Shown: positions 11,501-24,035, counted from the stretch's first letter. The stretch is DNA of 64,000 nt from Hygrocybe punicea (GCA_963556145.1 OY744463.1:1054001-1118000); one strand, 5' to 3'. A program made the numbers and translations. The notes: generated by a model from the sequence alone, not told the origin.

Positions 11501-13918
11501 ATGCCTAGAGAGAACAGCGTCAGTGACGAAGCGGACGGTCGCTCTCTTACTCCAGACCTTGACGAGGAGCATGCTCCTAGGTCTCCCACCTACTCCAACT
11601 CACCAGAACCACCAAATGGTATCCGGAAACGAACAAGTTTCCCAAAAGCGACCTCTCCGCTATCGCCAACCGACTCCCGCCAACTACCTGAGCGGTTAGA
11701 TCCTGGTCCAACGGCTAGCCTCAGCCCAGGCGACAGATTTCGAGTGACGGTAAGAAAAGTGATGCAGATGCATCGCACCACATCCTTGTTTACCAGTCGT
11801 GGCGTCGGCGCCGAACCTGGTATCGATCCGCGAAGGGACTCGGCCAACCTCGCCTATGGACACATCCGAGAGAACTGCGTGATCGAAGTCTGTGACTATT
11901 CGGGTGTCAGAAGCAGTTTTGGGAGGATGACCAACAGGGAATTCGTGGATTTCATGAACAATTCTGATGCCAGCGCGAAAGAGCCGTGGGTCAAGGTGCG
12001 CTGGATTAATATCTGTGGAATAAGTTGGGATGTTATCAGCGCCGTGGCTGTAAGATATGGTGAGTTTCAAAAGCCTTCAGTCTGTCCGCCAAGCCTCACT
12101 TGTTGTCGTCGAGACCTCCATCCACTCGCCGTCGAAGATGTGCTCCACACAACAGCTCAAAAGCGTTCGAAAGCTGACTACTACACCAAACACCTTTTTC
12201 TCCGTATCTTGTGCCATTCCATAGCACGCGATGGGGAGGTCACTCTCCTATCTGAGCCTGTATTCCGTCATACCGTGACCGAACTCCCTCGTTCTACTTC
12301 CCCGGATCCCTTCAACGAAAAGGATTATAAAGGCATTGATACGGTAGCTGGGGAAGGGGAAGAGCGAGAAATGTATGGCTCATCGACTTTGACTCCAAGG
12401 AAAGGCCTGACGAAACTTTTCTGGCGCGACCTCGAGAAAGGATCATCTGACAAGCCAAAAATGCCTCCACTCAGGTTCAGACAGAATACAGTCAGTTACA
12501 TTCTAACGACCAAGGTTGCATTACTGACAAATCGGGAAAACATCTCTTCATCTCGTTATTGTAGGCTCGCGAAGAGCAAGTCAAAGAGGAGATATCCATC
12601 GATGCACTCAAGACAGGGGATCGCGTCCACGTCAAGGTTGAGCCCATGTTTATATTCCTCACTCGTGGTGGTGCGTGTGTCCATCAACTCTGCCAGTTCA
12701 ATACTCATGTCCAATCACAGGCACAGTAATTTCGCTACACCCAAAAAAAAACCACAACTTTTTGTCACCCATTACGGCTCGTCTCCGTCAAACGGACACA
12801 TTGCTCAGGACATCTGCCGACCCGTCACTGCTTGTGCAAAGTCTGCTTGACCTCAGTTTGTTCACACTCAACTTGGTGGTGTGATGATGGTGTTGACTGT
12901 TCGAATTGTCTTGTTTGGTTCGGTAGTCGTCGATCAGGCTCTGGAAGTCGTCGACGAATACCAAAGCAAGATACTCAAATTTGAGCATGACATTTTGCTC
13001 ACACCGAAGATGAAAACGGTTCGCAATTGTGCGTCTGCAAACCTTCTTCATTGTCAGCATTGATTTCTGATACTTCTATATTTAGTGCATATCCTTTCCG
13101 GTGATCTCATCCTGCATAAACGCACCCTCGAACCCATCAAGACCCTAATCTATGGTCTGAGACGTTACGATGTAGACCGTTGTGCGGCGCTCCTCGACCA
13201 GTCCAAAGTGACTGATAATACTAAGATTGAAGGATTTATGAGCCACAAAGCCAAGATTTACTTAGTGAGTAACTACTATTCCGGGAGGATGCCTGCCAGT
13301 GATCTTTATCCCTATCTTGTGTAGGCAGATGTATTCGATCACACTGAACATATATTGGCAAGTCTGGATATGTTTTCGAGTGTTGCTGAAAATTTGATCA
13401 GTTTTTCGTTCAACGTCAGTAATTCTTGTCAGTCATTGTATCAACTCTCCGCTCACTATGTACTTTTAGATGGCGTCATATGACATGAACGAAGTCATGT
13501 GAGTACTAACGACTACTGCAGTTTTTGGGTTTTTACCCCGCCGTACAGGCGACGATTGACTCTCGCGACGATTATATTCCTGCCGCTGACTCTACTTACG
13601 GGTTATTTTGTACGTCTGCCGGTCATCCCCGTCGAGATCTCCGCGCTCACGCTTACCTATGTAAATAAAGGGTATGAACTTCACCTACATGTGGACTATT
13701 CATGAGCATTCCGACGTCATGTATGTCCATTTTCCCTTGCATGTTTTCTTCTGTGGCGCTGAAGTTGCTTTGTTTGCTCGCCTAGATTCTGGATCATTTC
13801 GCTGCCGATCATGGCCATTATATTACCAATCTTCCTGCAAGTCGATATATTGAGGATGGTGCACTATGTGAAGAAACGAATAGCTGCGCGGAATGCGGTC
13901 AAAGTCAGTAGAACTTGA
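11501..13918 (+). CDS. CorA/Alr-type magnesium transporter
   Basis: ATG 11501. About nine exons were joined by eye with GT/AG introns (first intron 12060-12113). The N-terminal ~180 residues are Ser/Pro-rich and cytosolic. They are followed by the CorA core: DLHPLAVEDVLH, then a coiled-coil region (LDLIVDQALEVVDEYQSKILKFE) and the pore signature Gly-Met-Asn in GYF|GMNF, which is split by an intron just before GMN. TM1 is LATIIFLPLTLLTGYF; TM2 is FWIISLPIMAIILPIFL. The tail HYVKKRIAARNAVK is basic. Known family members form pentamers that move Mg2+ (and other divalent cations) across the membrane. The stop at 13916-13918 assumes no further intron; a GTCAGT at 13904 could be a donor, so the last residues are uncertain. 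Confidence 0.88.
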
Positions 13919-14203
13919 AGAATAATCGGTTGGTGGATACTCATTACCCTTGTAGACCTACAAACAAGCCTGAGCAGTCACTTCCGAGTCTGACTGACAC
14001 CACTCGTGGCGTCACTGATGCTGCCGACGAATTTTTGCATGGATCATTTGGATACCAAATAAATGATTTCGCATTTGATCTTCATATTGCTGTCCATTCT
14101 ATCTACATGTTCGTTATTTTAGATCCCTCATACGCGGATGTTTTCGTAAATGTAACTGCATAGATACCTCACGTGAGCTCGAGACTCCTACTTCGCCGCC
14201 ATC

Positions 14204-14664
14204 ATGCACTTTTCAACAGACGCGAAAGTAACCTTTAGCGACGACAATTCTTTCTCCATCATGGTATTGATATCAGCTTAGAAACAAGAATCTCTGGTTG
14301 TGGCTTTAACGGCGGAAATAGAAAGTTTGCAGCAAATATTAGGGTCTGCACCCAGCATCTCCTGCTCACTCTTGGCGGTACAATATAATCACAATACAGG
14401 GAAGATGAAGACGCCGAAGAAATAACCAAGAAACATATTAGATTGCTGCATCGTTACAACGAGGCAAAGGATGCTACACAGGTTCGAAATCCAACTTCAC
14501 TTCAGGCGAGCAGCACTGATCCGAATGGTCTAGATTCTCATCGGACGGGTAAGCTGGTGCGACAGCATCAAGGATATATTTACCAAAGTTTTCAGCTTGC
14601 TACGCTCAAAGAGACAACGGTTCGCCAGATTCACGACGACCTTGAACTCGACGGCAAGGACTAG
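14204..14664 (+). CDS. Swi5/Sae3-like recombination mediator
   Basis: ATG 14204 (MHFSTDAK), then a 49-nt intron (14231-14279). A coiled-coil exon (KQESLVVALTAEIESLQQILG) follows, then an intron, then the exon holding IRLLHRYNEAKDATQ. The family core 'YNExKDATQ' and the C-terminal LATLKETTVRQIHDDLEL match Swi5. The stretch between them (about 14483-14603) stays open but does not look like the family. One or two more introns are likely (donor at CACAG|gttcg, acceptor at ttttcag before CTTGCTACG). Swi5 with Sfr1 stimulates Rad51/Dmc1 strand exchange. The gene lies 285 nt downstream of the CorA gene in the same direction and converges on the RCC1-repeat gene. Confidence 0.8.
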
Positions 14665-14716
14665 GTTACTCTTTATTCTGTTCTTACAAACATGTGTCTG
14701 AACCGTAATGTCAAAT

Positions 14717-16012
14717 TCAACGCCGGATAGCGATCCAGCTTGTCCCGCATCCAGCCCAGATGCCTAGCACAGTCCCGCCAGACGGCTCATTACTTGTTGC
14801 GGTCGGCCAAATCTTCTGAGGCAAAAGGATATCGTCAGTGGTCCCGATGCCTAGATTCCCGTGCTCATTCCATCCCCATCCCCATACTTCCGTCTCACAT
14901 TCATGGCTAGCATTCGATGAAATGACCTCGAATAAAGCGAGAACATGCTCGCTTCCGCATGCCATCCTCACGAAACGGTGTGTGCTCGATGTGAAAGGGA
15001 ATTGCACCGATGTCAGACCTATGTCTTCTAATATGCCGGGATCCGTGGAGATGACCCGACCCAATTGGCCATTGGAGTGACTGCCTGTTGCCATCATGCG
15101 AAGATCTCCCTCGGACTCGACTACGACATATGTACCGTTCCATGTACAGCCCACAGCCCTCACAGCCCTCAAGCTATCAATGCCTCGCAACTGGTTCTTC
15201 TTGTTGGATCCCAGACCAGAAATACGGCCCGAATCATGCAACAGAACGCTGTGCTGACTGCCAAGCCCAATAGAAACAACGGGATCTTGCGCGTTATCGA
15301 GTGAGATAAGTCGAGGTACCATGCCGTCAGCCGACGTTGCTTCACCGAGCTGCCCATGTCGCGAAACACCCCAACCTACTATCAGATCGCGGGTCAAGCC
15401 ATTGGCCAATATCACGTTTAAACGAACGATAACGTGTTGCAGTCCAGCGGAGAGAGCCCGAACAATGAATCTAACGGTATCCGGCGGTAAAATGCTGTCG
15501 AAGTTGACGTAATGAACCAATTGTTTCCCTTCGCTGCCCACACCCACAGTACCAAAATCATCTTGGCCCATGGATATCAGAACGTCGCTCTTGTCGGCGC
15601 ACGACAGTACCACGTAAGATGTTTCCCAAGATGCAGCGACCAAGCGGTAAGTGTAGCCATCGCGTCGCAGGAGTTGAAGTGACCATGGCAACTCCGAGTC
15701 CGAGTCGATAAGTCTGAGAACCGAGGTTGAGTGACTAAACTGCGGGCCTAACTGCCCGCTGCTGCCATCCCCACAACCCCACAACCCTAAAAGTGTATTG
15801 CCGGCATCATCATTGCATTCGATGAGGAGTAAAGCGTGCCTGCCGCCACAGGCGATGTCCCGCACGGCACTAACATTAGCCGCAGAACCGTTTAACGAAG
15901 GGGTAAATAGACCTGGGGCGAATGTGTGCGAGTCAACGTCGGCTCCATTGGCAAGTTGACCACAACCATTGGAACCTGAAGCAAAAAGGAAAGTTCCAGG
16001 ACTGGTTTGCAT
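14717..16012 (-). CDS. RCC1-repeat protein (ATS1/Kti13-like)
   Basis: Single-exon gene of 431 codons, ATG 16012. Repeated RCC1 blades are visible: FASGSNGCGQLANG, GCGDGSSGQLG, SMGQDDFGTVG, VGWGVSRHGQLG, GLGSNKKNQL, ATGSHSNGQLG and WGWGWNEHGNLG, about seven in all, which is the size of one propeller. No other domain is seen. Fungal proteins of this form include ATS1/Kti13, which works with Kti11/Dph3 in diphthamide and wobble-uridine modification, but many RCC1 proteins have other jobs, so the role is not assigned. Its lack of introns is unusual beside its intron-rich neighbours. Confidence 0.85.
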   Translation of the reverse strand: MQTSPGTFLFASGSNGCGQLANGADVDSHTFAPGLFTPSLNGSAANVSAVRDIACGGRHALLLIECNDDAGNTLLGLWGCGDGSSGQLGPQFSHSTSVLRLIDSDSELPWSLQLLRRDGYTYRLVAASWETSYVVLSCADKSDVLISMGQDDFGTVGVGSEGKQLVHYVNFDSILPPDTVRFIVRALSAGLQHVIVRLNVILANGLTRDLIVGWGVSRHGQLGEATSADGMVPRLISLDNAQDPVVSIGLGSQHSVLLHDSGRISGLGSNKKNQLRGIDSLRAVRAVGCTWNGTYVVVESEGDLRMMATGSHSNGQLGRVISTDPGILEDIGLTSVQFPFTSSTHRFVRMACGSEHVLALFEVISSNASHECETEVWGWGWNEHGNLGIGTTDDILLPQKIWPTATSNEPSGGTVLGIWAGCGTSWIAIRR

Positions 16013-16140
16013 ACTTCAAGATATGAATGATAGTCAACGATCCAGTCTCCGTGCGAGGTTAGTGTGAAATCGTCCAGCAAGGGTCAAAGGTTGCACAAAC
16101 ATACTGTACATTATTTACAGAGAAAAATTGCCGAGTCTAA

Positions 16141-18381
16141 CTAAAATTCACCGTCCTTGTCATACACGTACTGCTCGTAAACCGGCTTCCACTGCATCTC
16201 TTGGACTTTCCCCCTCGCCTCTTCCTTCGACCACGTTACCGTTGCCAAACCTTCTTCAATGGCTTGTTCAGCCACTGCCACTGCAATCTCGAGGTTCACA
16301 CTCGGCGAATCAGCAAAGTCGGGAAGGAGGGCATCTTCCGGATCACTGACGGCAGGAGCAAGAGCGGCGAGACGCTGCGCTGCTGCTATAATCATCGAGT
16401 CCGTCACTTTCCGGGATTGTGTGCACATGGCACCGAAACCTAGCCCTGGGTAAACCAAAGCGTCTGCAACGGCGATCAATCAATGTGAGTGGTCATGCCA
16501 GATCAGTTCCTTACTATTGCATTCTGCGATACTATTTAAATGGCACATTATTTTATTAGGAGAGGTTTTTTTGATGGCGATCACGACTTACATATAATCC
16601 TTTCCGTTAGGTAGCTTGGCGGGAGGGAATGGACTTCCGGTCGCTATCAACGCCTTCCCGCTAGTCCACAGATACGCATCCTTCGGATCTACCTCGACCA
16701 ACCTACCGGGATTGGATAACGGTAGAATAATCGGCCTTTCACAACCATTCGCCATGGCCTTGATGACTTCCTCTGTGAACCCGCCGGCATTTGTCGAACA
16801 TCCAATCAAGACCGTAGGTTTGACCTTCTTCACGACTTCCAGTAGGCTCACTTCTCCGCGGCTATTTGTCGGCACGCCATCCCACTCTTGATCAGGGCGG
16901 ACGAATTCACGCAGGTCTGCACGGATCTTCTCATCCCCGAGGGATTCCTTCAACAGACCAAAGCGATCGATGAGGAAGAATTTGCGATTTGCATCGGAAA
17001 CGGAAACGGAATCAATTTGGACGATGGCATCTCGCAATTGGCGGGTGATGCCTAATCCGGCAGATCCGGCGCCATACACGATGTATCGTTGATCCGAGAG
17101 TGTGGATTTCGTTACGCCGACGCCAGTCATGACGGCGGAGAGTGTGACGGCGCCTGTCCCTTGTCTGTAACAATCAATTGAATCTAGCGTCAGAGTAATT
17201 ATCGCAGTAAACAAACATGTCATCGTTGAAGACTGTGGGCAGGAGAAAACATTCAGATTACTCAGAGTACCATAGTATGGCACTTGCCTGCGTGTTGATC
17301 TCGGTATATATCGAGTAGCCTCTCCGCGTTCGTAACACCGAAATCTTCAAAGTGAAGCAGACTGTGCGGGTGGTATTTCCGGATGAGTTGAACGAATCTT
17401 CAAGGGACATTGAGTCAAACCCGATTCACAATCAAGCGGAGTGCTACAGACTTGTCAATGAACAGGTCGTAGGGTTGTCCACGAATACGTGCATGCGGCC
17501 ACCCCTAGACTGCTGTGAGCACAGCACTAGCGTTTGGGGAGCCAAAGACACATTACCACGTAGAGAGGGTCCTTGATCAAGTCTTCATTGTCGGTGCCAA
17601 CGTCGAGGGTGACACTGATAGATTTGGAGGGATCGATCCCAGCGATCAAACTATCTGAGCTGTAAGTCCTGACTATGTAATCATAAAACGAAGAACTTGC
17701 GTGTAGATCACAGATTTAGCGGTAGATATCTGTAACCAGCGTCAGAATATACAAATAGCAAAGAGGGGCGATACACACCCCAATACCCTATTCCGCAACT
17801 TGTCAGTTTGGAAAAGCAAAAGTGAACATGACAGTACCCCAACACCCTGATCACCGATGCCTAAAATTGCTTCTGCATCTGAACACACAATAAGATGAAT
17901 ATCACGATCCTTCGTTTGCTCCAGGAAGTCGGCCTCCATGTTATCCTGATGCGCAAACGTTAAATAAAGGCCCTCGCTCCTCCGAAACAGATGGGAGTAA
18001 TTGGAGATGGCCTCGGCCTACAATCCCATGTCGTCACTATTCCAAGTCCACTGAAGAGCACAAACATACCTCAGTTGGGGTGTATATGATTGGAATTAGT
18101 TCCCTCAAATGCCTAGTAATCAATGTATAATACAACACCCAATTCTGGGCTTTCAAACTTCGCAAGAACGAATTCTTCTGGATATCTGTCTCCATTGCCT
18201 CGAGTTGATCGTATGCCCTTGCGCACTGCTCATCGAGGGTATTAACTTTGAACGGTAATCTCCCGATAAGACCAAAGGCCCTTCGCTCGTCTTCCGTGAA
18301 AGCAGTGCCTTTGTTAAATCGGGGGTTAGTGAGGATGGCATCGCTGTGAAGGGCAACACGAAGTATGGGGTTGGCAGACAT
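16141..18381 (-). CDS. NAD-dependent malic enzyme
   Basis: ATG 18381 ([12 protein letters not shown]) to TAG 16141. The spliced product shows the malic-enzyme order: [16 protein letters not shown], the [10 protein letters not shown] block, [61 protein letters not shown], the NAD-binding [23 protein letters not shown], then [13 protein letters not shown]. It catalyses oxidative decarboxylation of malate to pyruvate. Some exons are tiny: 16 nt (17232-17217) and about 17 nt near 16524. The intron at 17287-17233 starts with GC (AG|GCAAGT) rather than GT. No obvious mitochondrial presequence is seen at the chosen start. Appears intact. Confidence 0.9.
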
Positions 18382-18669
18382 GGGGGACAAACGATTCAAT
18401 CGGTCCGAGAATCCAGTTAATCTAGAGGTTTTTAAGCGTCAATCCATGTGCACGAACGTGGGGTGAGGTTTCCAATCTAATTATAACAGTATGATTAGCT
18501 TCGATTAGCATTCACTGCGCCACTGACTATGGTTATCGGATTGGATTGTACAGACAGAATAATCAAACATGCACAGCCACAGATAACGTTATATGAAACC
18601 GCACCAATGCATTATGCGATAGGAGTACATGCCAAAAAAACAGTAATTTCTGTAATAGACTCGGAGTCA

Positions 18670-19478
18670 TCAGTCAGCGACGAGCTGGCCCTGATATCCG
18701 TCGCCACGACGAATGGCGGAAATGCCAATAATGAACACAACGACGATGGCGAAGGTGACGAGGACGCTGTCAGCAAGTAAAGTTATACTGTCTCCAGCCA
18801 ATGAGGTCTGAAGTACGTACGCTTCAATCCAAGCAAAACCCAACATGGCATTTAGTTGACTGCAATAAATAAACGTATCTCCTTGCGCTCTTCAGGTGAG
18901 AAATAAAAGTATCAAATACATGACTTAGCAAAAGCAGCTTCAGAGTCAACACTTACGAGCAGTTCAATCCACCGCCAAGCATTTCCGTCACCGCTGCCCC
19001 TCCCGCCACCCAAAAAACCCACGTCAAAAACAAGCTGATCGTCATATATATATCGAGCGCACACCCAAATGAATCGAAGATGAGCTACTCACAAGATGCC
19101 GTGCGACGCAACACTGGTCAAAGCCGAACCAGTGGAAGCCGAGTGTTGGAAGAGTAACAGGTAGAAGAGAGAGAAGAAGACTGTCCAGCAACTCGTAAAT
19201 AATATGAATCGAGTGCGGACCACCTCAGTAGAGTTGTGTTCGTTGTGGTGTGAATTAAACCTGGCTGTCAGCCATGCGGAAAGGGAGAGCTAGAAGATGG
19301 AATAAGGATGCTACCGATGTTACTGTAAAGTGTACAACCGATGCTCACCTCGATAATGCCAAAGAATATGATGAGGCCAAAGACAACTGCGTTCAGTTAG
19401 AAGAGCTCTGGGCTGGTTTTGTGGGTCAAACGTACTCGGATGGCCTCTGCGCACATGAGAATCAATTCGTGGGCTCAT
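18670..19478 (-). CDS. MARVEL-domain four-helix membrane protein
   Basis: ATG 19478 (MSPRIDSHVRRGHP), spliced to a TM1 exon (IVFGLIIFFGIIELSLSAWL). Next comes RFNSHHNEHNSTEVVRTRFI, then TM2 (LFTSCWTVFFSLFYLLLF), TM3 (LTWVFWVAGGAAVTEML), the conserved GGGLNCS, and TM4 (ADSVLVTFAIVVVFIIGISAI). It ends RRGDGYQGQLVAD. The order and the ARFNSHHN and RRGDGY motifs match basidiomycete MARVEL proteins. These sit in the plasma membrane or in vesicles; the precise role is unknown. About five exons, with a donor at each TM boundary. The + strand frame at 18529-18780 is its shadow. Confidence 0.85.
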
Positions 19479-19848
19479 TGATTGGGATTATTATAATAAC
19501 GAATACGTCCGTGTGTTGAATGTGTGTAGAACTACAAGCCCAGACGGGTTGAAACTCGTGAAGGTCGTTAGCGGTTCAATTGGGGCTGGCCGACTCCGAT
19601 AAGGCAAAAGCGGGTCACCGGTCACCGGCTGCACTCACTGCCACTCTAACCGTCACAGTCCTTCCGCAAACAGTCCTTTTTTTAAATTCTATCTCTTTAC
19701 TTGTTTTTAAAGTTTCTTTACTATAGTCTAATCATGCCTGAACCTTACTACTGGGCTCCCACATCCAAAGGCCTGCACTTGCCTTGCTGCAATCAAGGGC
19801 ATGCACCCCTCCTTACCTTTGATTCTTGCCCATGGCCTCTTTTTACCA
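19479..19848. other. Boundary between host genes and repeat nest
   Basis: No gene is supported. A + strand frame (MPEPYYWAPTSKGLHLPCC, from about 19734) runs into the inverted terminal repeat at 19849. It may be a leader or coding remnant of the outer element. Confidence 0.4.
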
Positions 19849-19931
19849 TTGTTCCAAACCCAGTTTCAGTCTCAGTTCCTGTATCTTTATCTTCTCAGGG
19901 AGGAGACATGCCTCGTTACCCCCTTCGTCTC
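19849..19931. repeat. Left inverted terminal repeat, part 1
   Basis: Matches the reverse complement of about 30125-30207. It is cut at the Copia target site GTCTC and resumes at 27606. Confidence 0.7.
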
Positions 19932-20180
19932 TGTTGGATTGTAGGTGAATGAGTATTCTCAGTTGTCTATGATGGAACAACTGAATTGTCATTATCTACC
20001 TAGGCAAATGAGTACTGATTGTATATTAGTGAATGTGTGTTGAAATGAATGCTATGTACTTACTTCTCAGTGTCTATGATGGAACAACTGAGGAGTAAGG
20101 GAAAAATGTGATGGGCAAAATATTACATAATTGTCCACATTAGGATACGGTAAGCCGATGTGTAGGTTGTAACTTCAACA
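19932..20180 (-). repeat. Copia 3' LTR (minus strand)
   Basis: Starts TGTTGGATTG and ends AACTTCAACA on the + strand. It contains a short internal tandem duplication around TCTATGATGGAACAACTGA, also present in the other LTR. Confidence 0.9.
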
Positions 20181-20187
20181 CCCCTCC

Positions 20188-22227
20188 TCAAGCAAAAATC
20201 AGCAGTTGTAATCCAAGTTGGTCTTGAAAATTTTCAAATTTGATTCGGGCAAGGGATTTGGTAAATGTGTCAGCCATCATGTTCTCGGTAGGGCAGTAGT
20301 TGATTGCAATGTATTGGAGCTCGACAATTTGTCGAATGAAGTGGAAGCGAGTGTCGATGTGCTTTGTGCGCATATATAGGTTGAATCTTTGGAAAGGGTA
20401 ATCGCTCCTTGATTGTCGCAGTTTAACTCAGACGGGGTTGTCAAGCTGTTGAATACTTCAGATATTAGTTTCCATAGCCATATGACTTCCTTCGCTGAGT
20501 GTGTAAGCGCTATGTATTCAGATTCGGTACTGGATAGGGTGACTATGGGTTGTTGCTTACTGCTCCAAGAGACGACACCGTCACCTATTAGAAAGGCGTA
20601 TCCAGATATGGAGTACCAATCTGCTTGGGAAGCCCAGTCCATGTCAGAATAGCTGATCAATGTTGTGTGATCTCCTCCCAGTATGAGTCTCAGATTGTGG
20701 GTTCCCTTGAGGTACTTAAATACTTGCAGGATGGCTTTCCAGTGAGTCAATCTGGGGGCCTGCATGAATCGTGATAGTGTAGAGATTGCATATGAGATGT
20801 CAGGGCGAGTTGCGATTGCCACATACATTAGCGATCTGATGGCTTCTCAATATTGGAATATCTCCAATGGATTTAGGCATTCTGCTGAGATGGCTGGTGA
20901 GTCATAGCTGAGGTTGACATTGGGTTCCATTGGTGTGTTTGCTGATCTGGCATCCTGTAGTCCCATCTTGGCGACTATTCAATCAATGTAGGCTTGCTGC
21001 CCAAGTGTGATTGTGTGCTTCATGATGTCGCATTGGATGTGGATGCCTAGTAACCAGTTGATCTCTCCAACTATCTCGAAGTGATCATTAAGCTGCTGCT
21101 TTATTCGTTGGGCATGTTTAATTGTACTTGTGATTATTGTGAAGTCATCGGTAGCTATCATGTAGTCATTGTTTTTGAGTAAGTAGAATACCACTTTGTC
21201 GGCATTACATACTTTGTAGTCCAATGAGAGGAAGGTGGCTTTGGGCTTTCAGTACCATTTGTTGGTGCCCTGTCTGGTCCCATAAAGGGCTTTGTTTAGT
21301 TTACAGACAAGATTAGTGGTTGGAAGGTTGTCTGGGAGGTTTCTAAAATGGGTGTATAATGGTGGTAGGTTCATGTATATAGTCTCCTTGAGTTTGGTGT
21401 TGAGGTAGTCATTTTTGACGTCGGCTTGGTGTATCGTCAATCCCTTGTTGGCTGCAAACAATAGTAGTATGCAGAGTGTGGTGTGTTTGACTACTGGTGT
21501 GAAAGTTTTGAAATAGTCAAGTCCGTAGATTTGAGTGAAACCTTTTGCTACTAGTCAGGCCTTATATTTGGCGATTTGACCGTTGGGGTCACGTTTGTAT
21601 TGAAAGGTATACCGACATTACATTATATTAGTATTGGGGGGTGCCTTGATGATGTCCCACATTTTGAACTTCTCGATTTGGGTAAGCTCGTTTTCAATTG
21701 CATCTGACCATTCTTTTGCCTCTGTACTTCATAAGGCCTCTTTGATGGTTTCAGGCTCTGTTTCACAAGCCATTAGAGCATATTCTATAGCATCTTGCAA
21801 GGGAGTGTCCACGTTCTCCACTCTTGTTGTGTCTGATCTGTTTTCATTGGGTAGTTCTGATGTTGCGGCTGTTTCTGGTTCTTTCCCTTTGTGTAGATTG
21901 CTGTAGAAGCCTGTCAGTTTTCTAGGGTGATATCCACAGCTGGTGTTGGGTTCTGGTTCATCTAGTCCATTGTTTCTGGGGTGTTTTTGATGTATGGGTG
22001 TCGTGGGTGATTCTTGTGTGTCTCTATGTTGATCTGTCAGGATTGAAGGGTTATCGGGTTGTGGTATCTTTTGTGGTTGCTCGAGGTGAGTTGGGTTTGT
22101 GTTGTTGGTGGTCTGATTTGGTGTTGGTGTTGTGGGATTGGATGGATTGGCGTATGGTTCTGTCCCCACCTCAATGTGGACAATCCCAGGTGATGTAGCT
22201 TCATCTCTGTTGAAGTAGATGTCACGC
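20188..22227 (-). pseudogene. Copia RT-RNase H (broken)
   Basis: Recognisable RT pieces: IHQADVKNDYLN, LNKALYGTRQG, then IATDDFTI where the family has YVDD, then INWLLGIHI. RNase H pieces: YSDMDWASQ, STESEYIAL, KHIDTRFHFIR and MADTFTKSL. At least three stops or frameshifts separate them (near 20830, 20980 and 21250). The region 21630-22227 is the Ser/Pro-rich linker beginning DIYFNRDEAT. That linker is cut off from the integrase tail by the mini-LTR element. Confidence 0.85.
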
Positions 22228-24035
22228 TGGAGTAGTGGGACCTGCCAGTCACGTGACCAGGTTCCCATGGTTGACCTAGTTAGTAGCCTTCCCGACGTAG
22301 TAGTCAGTCCATCCTTCCTATCCAGTCGACATTTCCCTCGAGTCCTGCATGAGCCCCCAGAGTGGTACCTCGGTACCACTCCAACGTGGTGATGAGAGTG
22401 TTTTTCGACCCATGTTTCTGCTTTTCGGACTCCTTATGACTTTTTCTCGCGAGATGACCTTTTTTCGGCCTCACCACCCACCACTGCCCAAGGACATATT
22501 TTCCCTTCGTTCTCAGTCGTATGGTACTCGAGCTACCCCTCCGGCACTCTCGTTCAACCCACCAATGCCCTATGTCGCTCTGAAAATGCGGGCGCGACCC
22601 ATTTTGAACACCCAGCCCCAAGCTGTGTCATTTGTTTTTTGGGCCCCATCCTTCACCCTTCTCATGTCCAGGACGACCCCCACCGCCTCGTTTGACATTG
22701 TACGGCCCCACCGTGCCCCACATCATCTCAAGCGTGCCCTCGACCCTTTTCTTTGATGCCCAACGACCATCCCGCGTCGTGCCACGTCACCACCTTTCAA
22801 CCCCCATTTTCCACGAGTTACCACCCCACCCACGTTCACTAGACTCCCCATGCCCACGTTCCGCCTGGCAGAACCCCCACCGTGCTTCGTTGCCCCAAAC
22901 GAATCCGTCCCGCCCTTGTTGGTCATCACACGGATCTGCCACAGCACCAACGTTGGACCCCCCGTTTCTCGTCAACCCCACCCCTACAAGGACCATTCGA
23001 CTCCCCACACACTCATTCCACCGGCCTGGACCCCCCATTCACCTCCGTTGCGCCAAACGAGCTCCCGCCGTCGTTTTCAGACACCCATGTCACCGTCGTG
23101 CGGCCCCATTCTACCAACATACCCAGCCCCAGACCGACTGACGAAGCTTGCGGCACACCCGCTCACCATCCCGGAGCACCCCACCTCACTCCAATACCAC
23201 GAATGGACCATGCCCGCCGTTCCCAGACCCCCACCGCGTTCCGCCATGTCACCACCCCCCGGCCAGTTCCTAACACCCTACCTGGCCCTGCGAACCCTCG
23301 TTCAGCTCCCTGTGGCATCGTTCTCAACCTGGACAAGCCACCCGATCCCTTCGCGTGATACGCCAACCCCCTTTGCGTCGGGATACTATGCCTCGTTAAG
23401 TACAACCCTATGCCCCGTCAGTATTATAGCTTTTATTATAGCCTCATCCCCTGTTCCCCCCATACTGGATGTCAATCACAGTCTACCTACAAGCTGTCAC
23501 TACACTACGTTCATGCACCCGTTTACCCGATCTCCGCCAATACAGTTATATTTTGGACCACCTGAACCTTCACACTGCACTAAGTACTTGCTAGGATGAT
23601 TCGAGGGATCTTTGGCCTTGCATTGTGAGCCCGAACCCTTGTGAGGGAGGCATTCGAAGAATATTGAGTTTGAGGAGAGTCTTGTAGAGTCTGGTCATCT
23701 ACCGCCCCCTGCGCGAGGATGACTTCCTGCTTCACGATATAAGGCCCTGGCCTTGAGTCAAGGCATTCTGAGGGACTGGGAGTTGTGGCTTTAGAGTTTT
23801 TTGGTCAGTTTCTGTTTGTTTTGTGATCTTTTCTGTAGCAGTTGGCGACGAGGGCGTCGCCATGAGGAAAAGGGGCACTTGGAGTAGTGGGACCTGCCAG
23901 TCACGTGACCAGGTTCCCACGGTTGGCCTAGTTAGTAGCCTTCCCGATGTAGTAGTCAGTCCATCCTTCCTATCCAGTCGACCTTTCCCTCGAGTCCTGC
24001 GTGAACCCCCGGAGTGGTACCGAGGTACCACTCCA
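22228..24035 (+). mobile_element. Non-autonomous mini-LTR element, copy 1
   Basis: Two 156-bp direct repeats (22228-22383 and 23880-24035) begin TGGAGTAGTGGGACC and end GGTACCACTCCA. They are flanked by the 4-bp duplication ACGC (22224-22227 and 24036-24039). Removing the element rejoins the Copia frame exactly at the VSIER|DIYF junction. A purine tract (GAGGAAAAGGGGC) precedes the right LTR. The 1.5-kb interior is very C-rich on this strand and has no RT, integrase or gag. Long proline-rich open frames occur in more than one frame and reflect low stop density. Confidence 0.9.

Noticed and set aside
14838..15512. Several + strand frames of 61-80 codons
   Set aside because: Shadows of the RCC1-repeat gene.
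17352..17576. + strand frame of 74 codons
   Set aside because: Antisense to malic enzyme exons (the VTNAERLL region).
18529..18780. + strand frame of 83 codons
   Set aside because: Antisense shadow of the last MARVEL exon.
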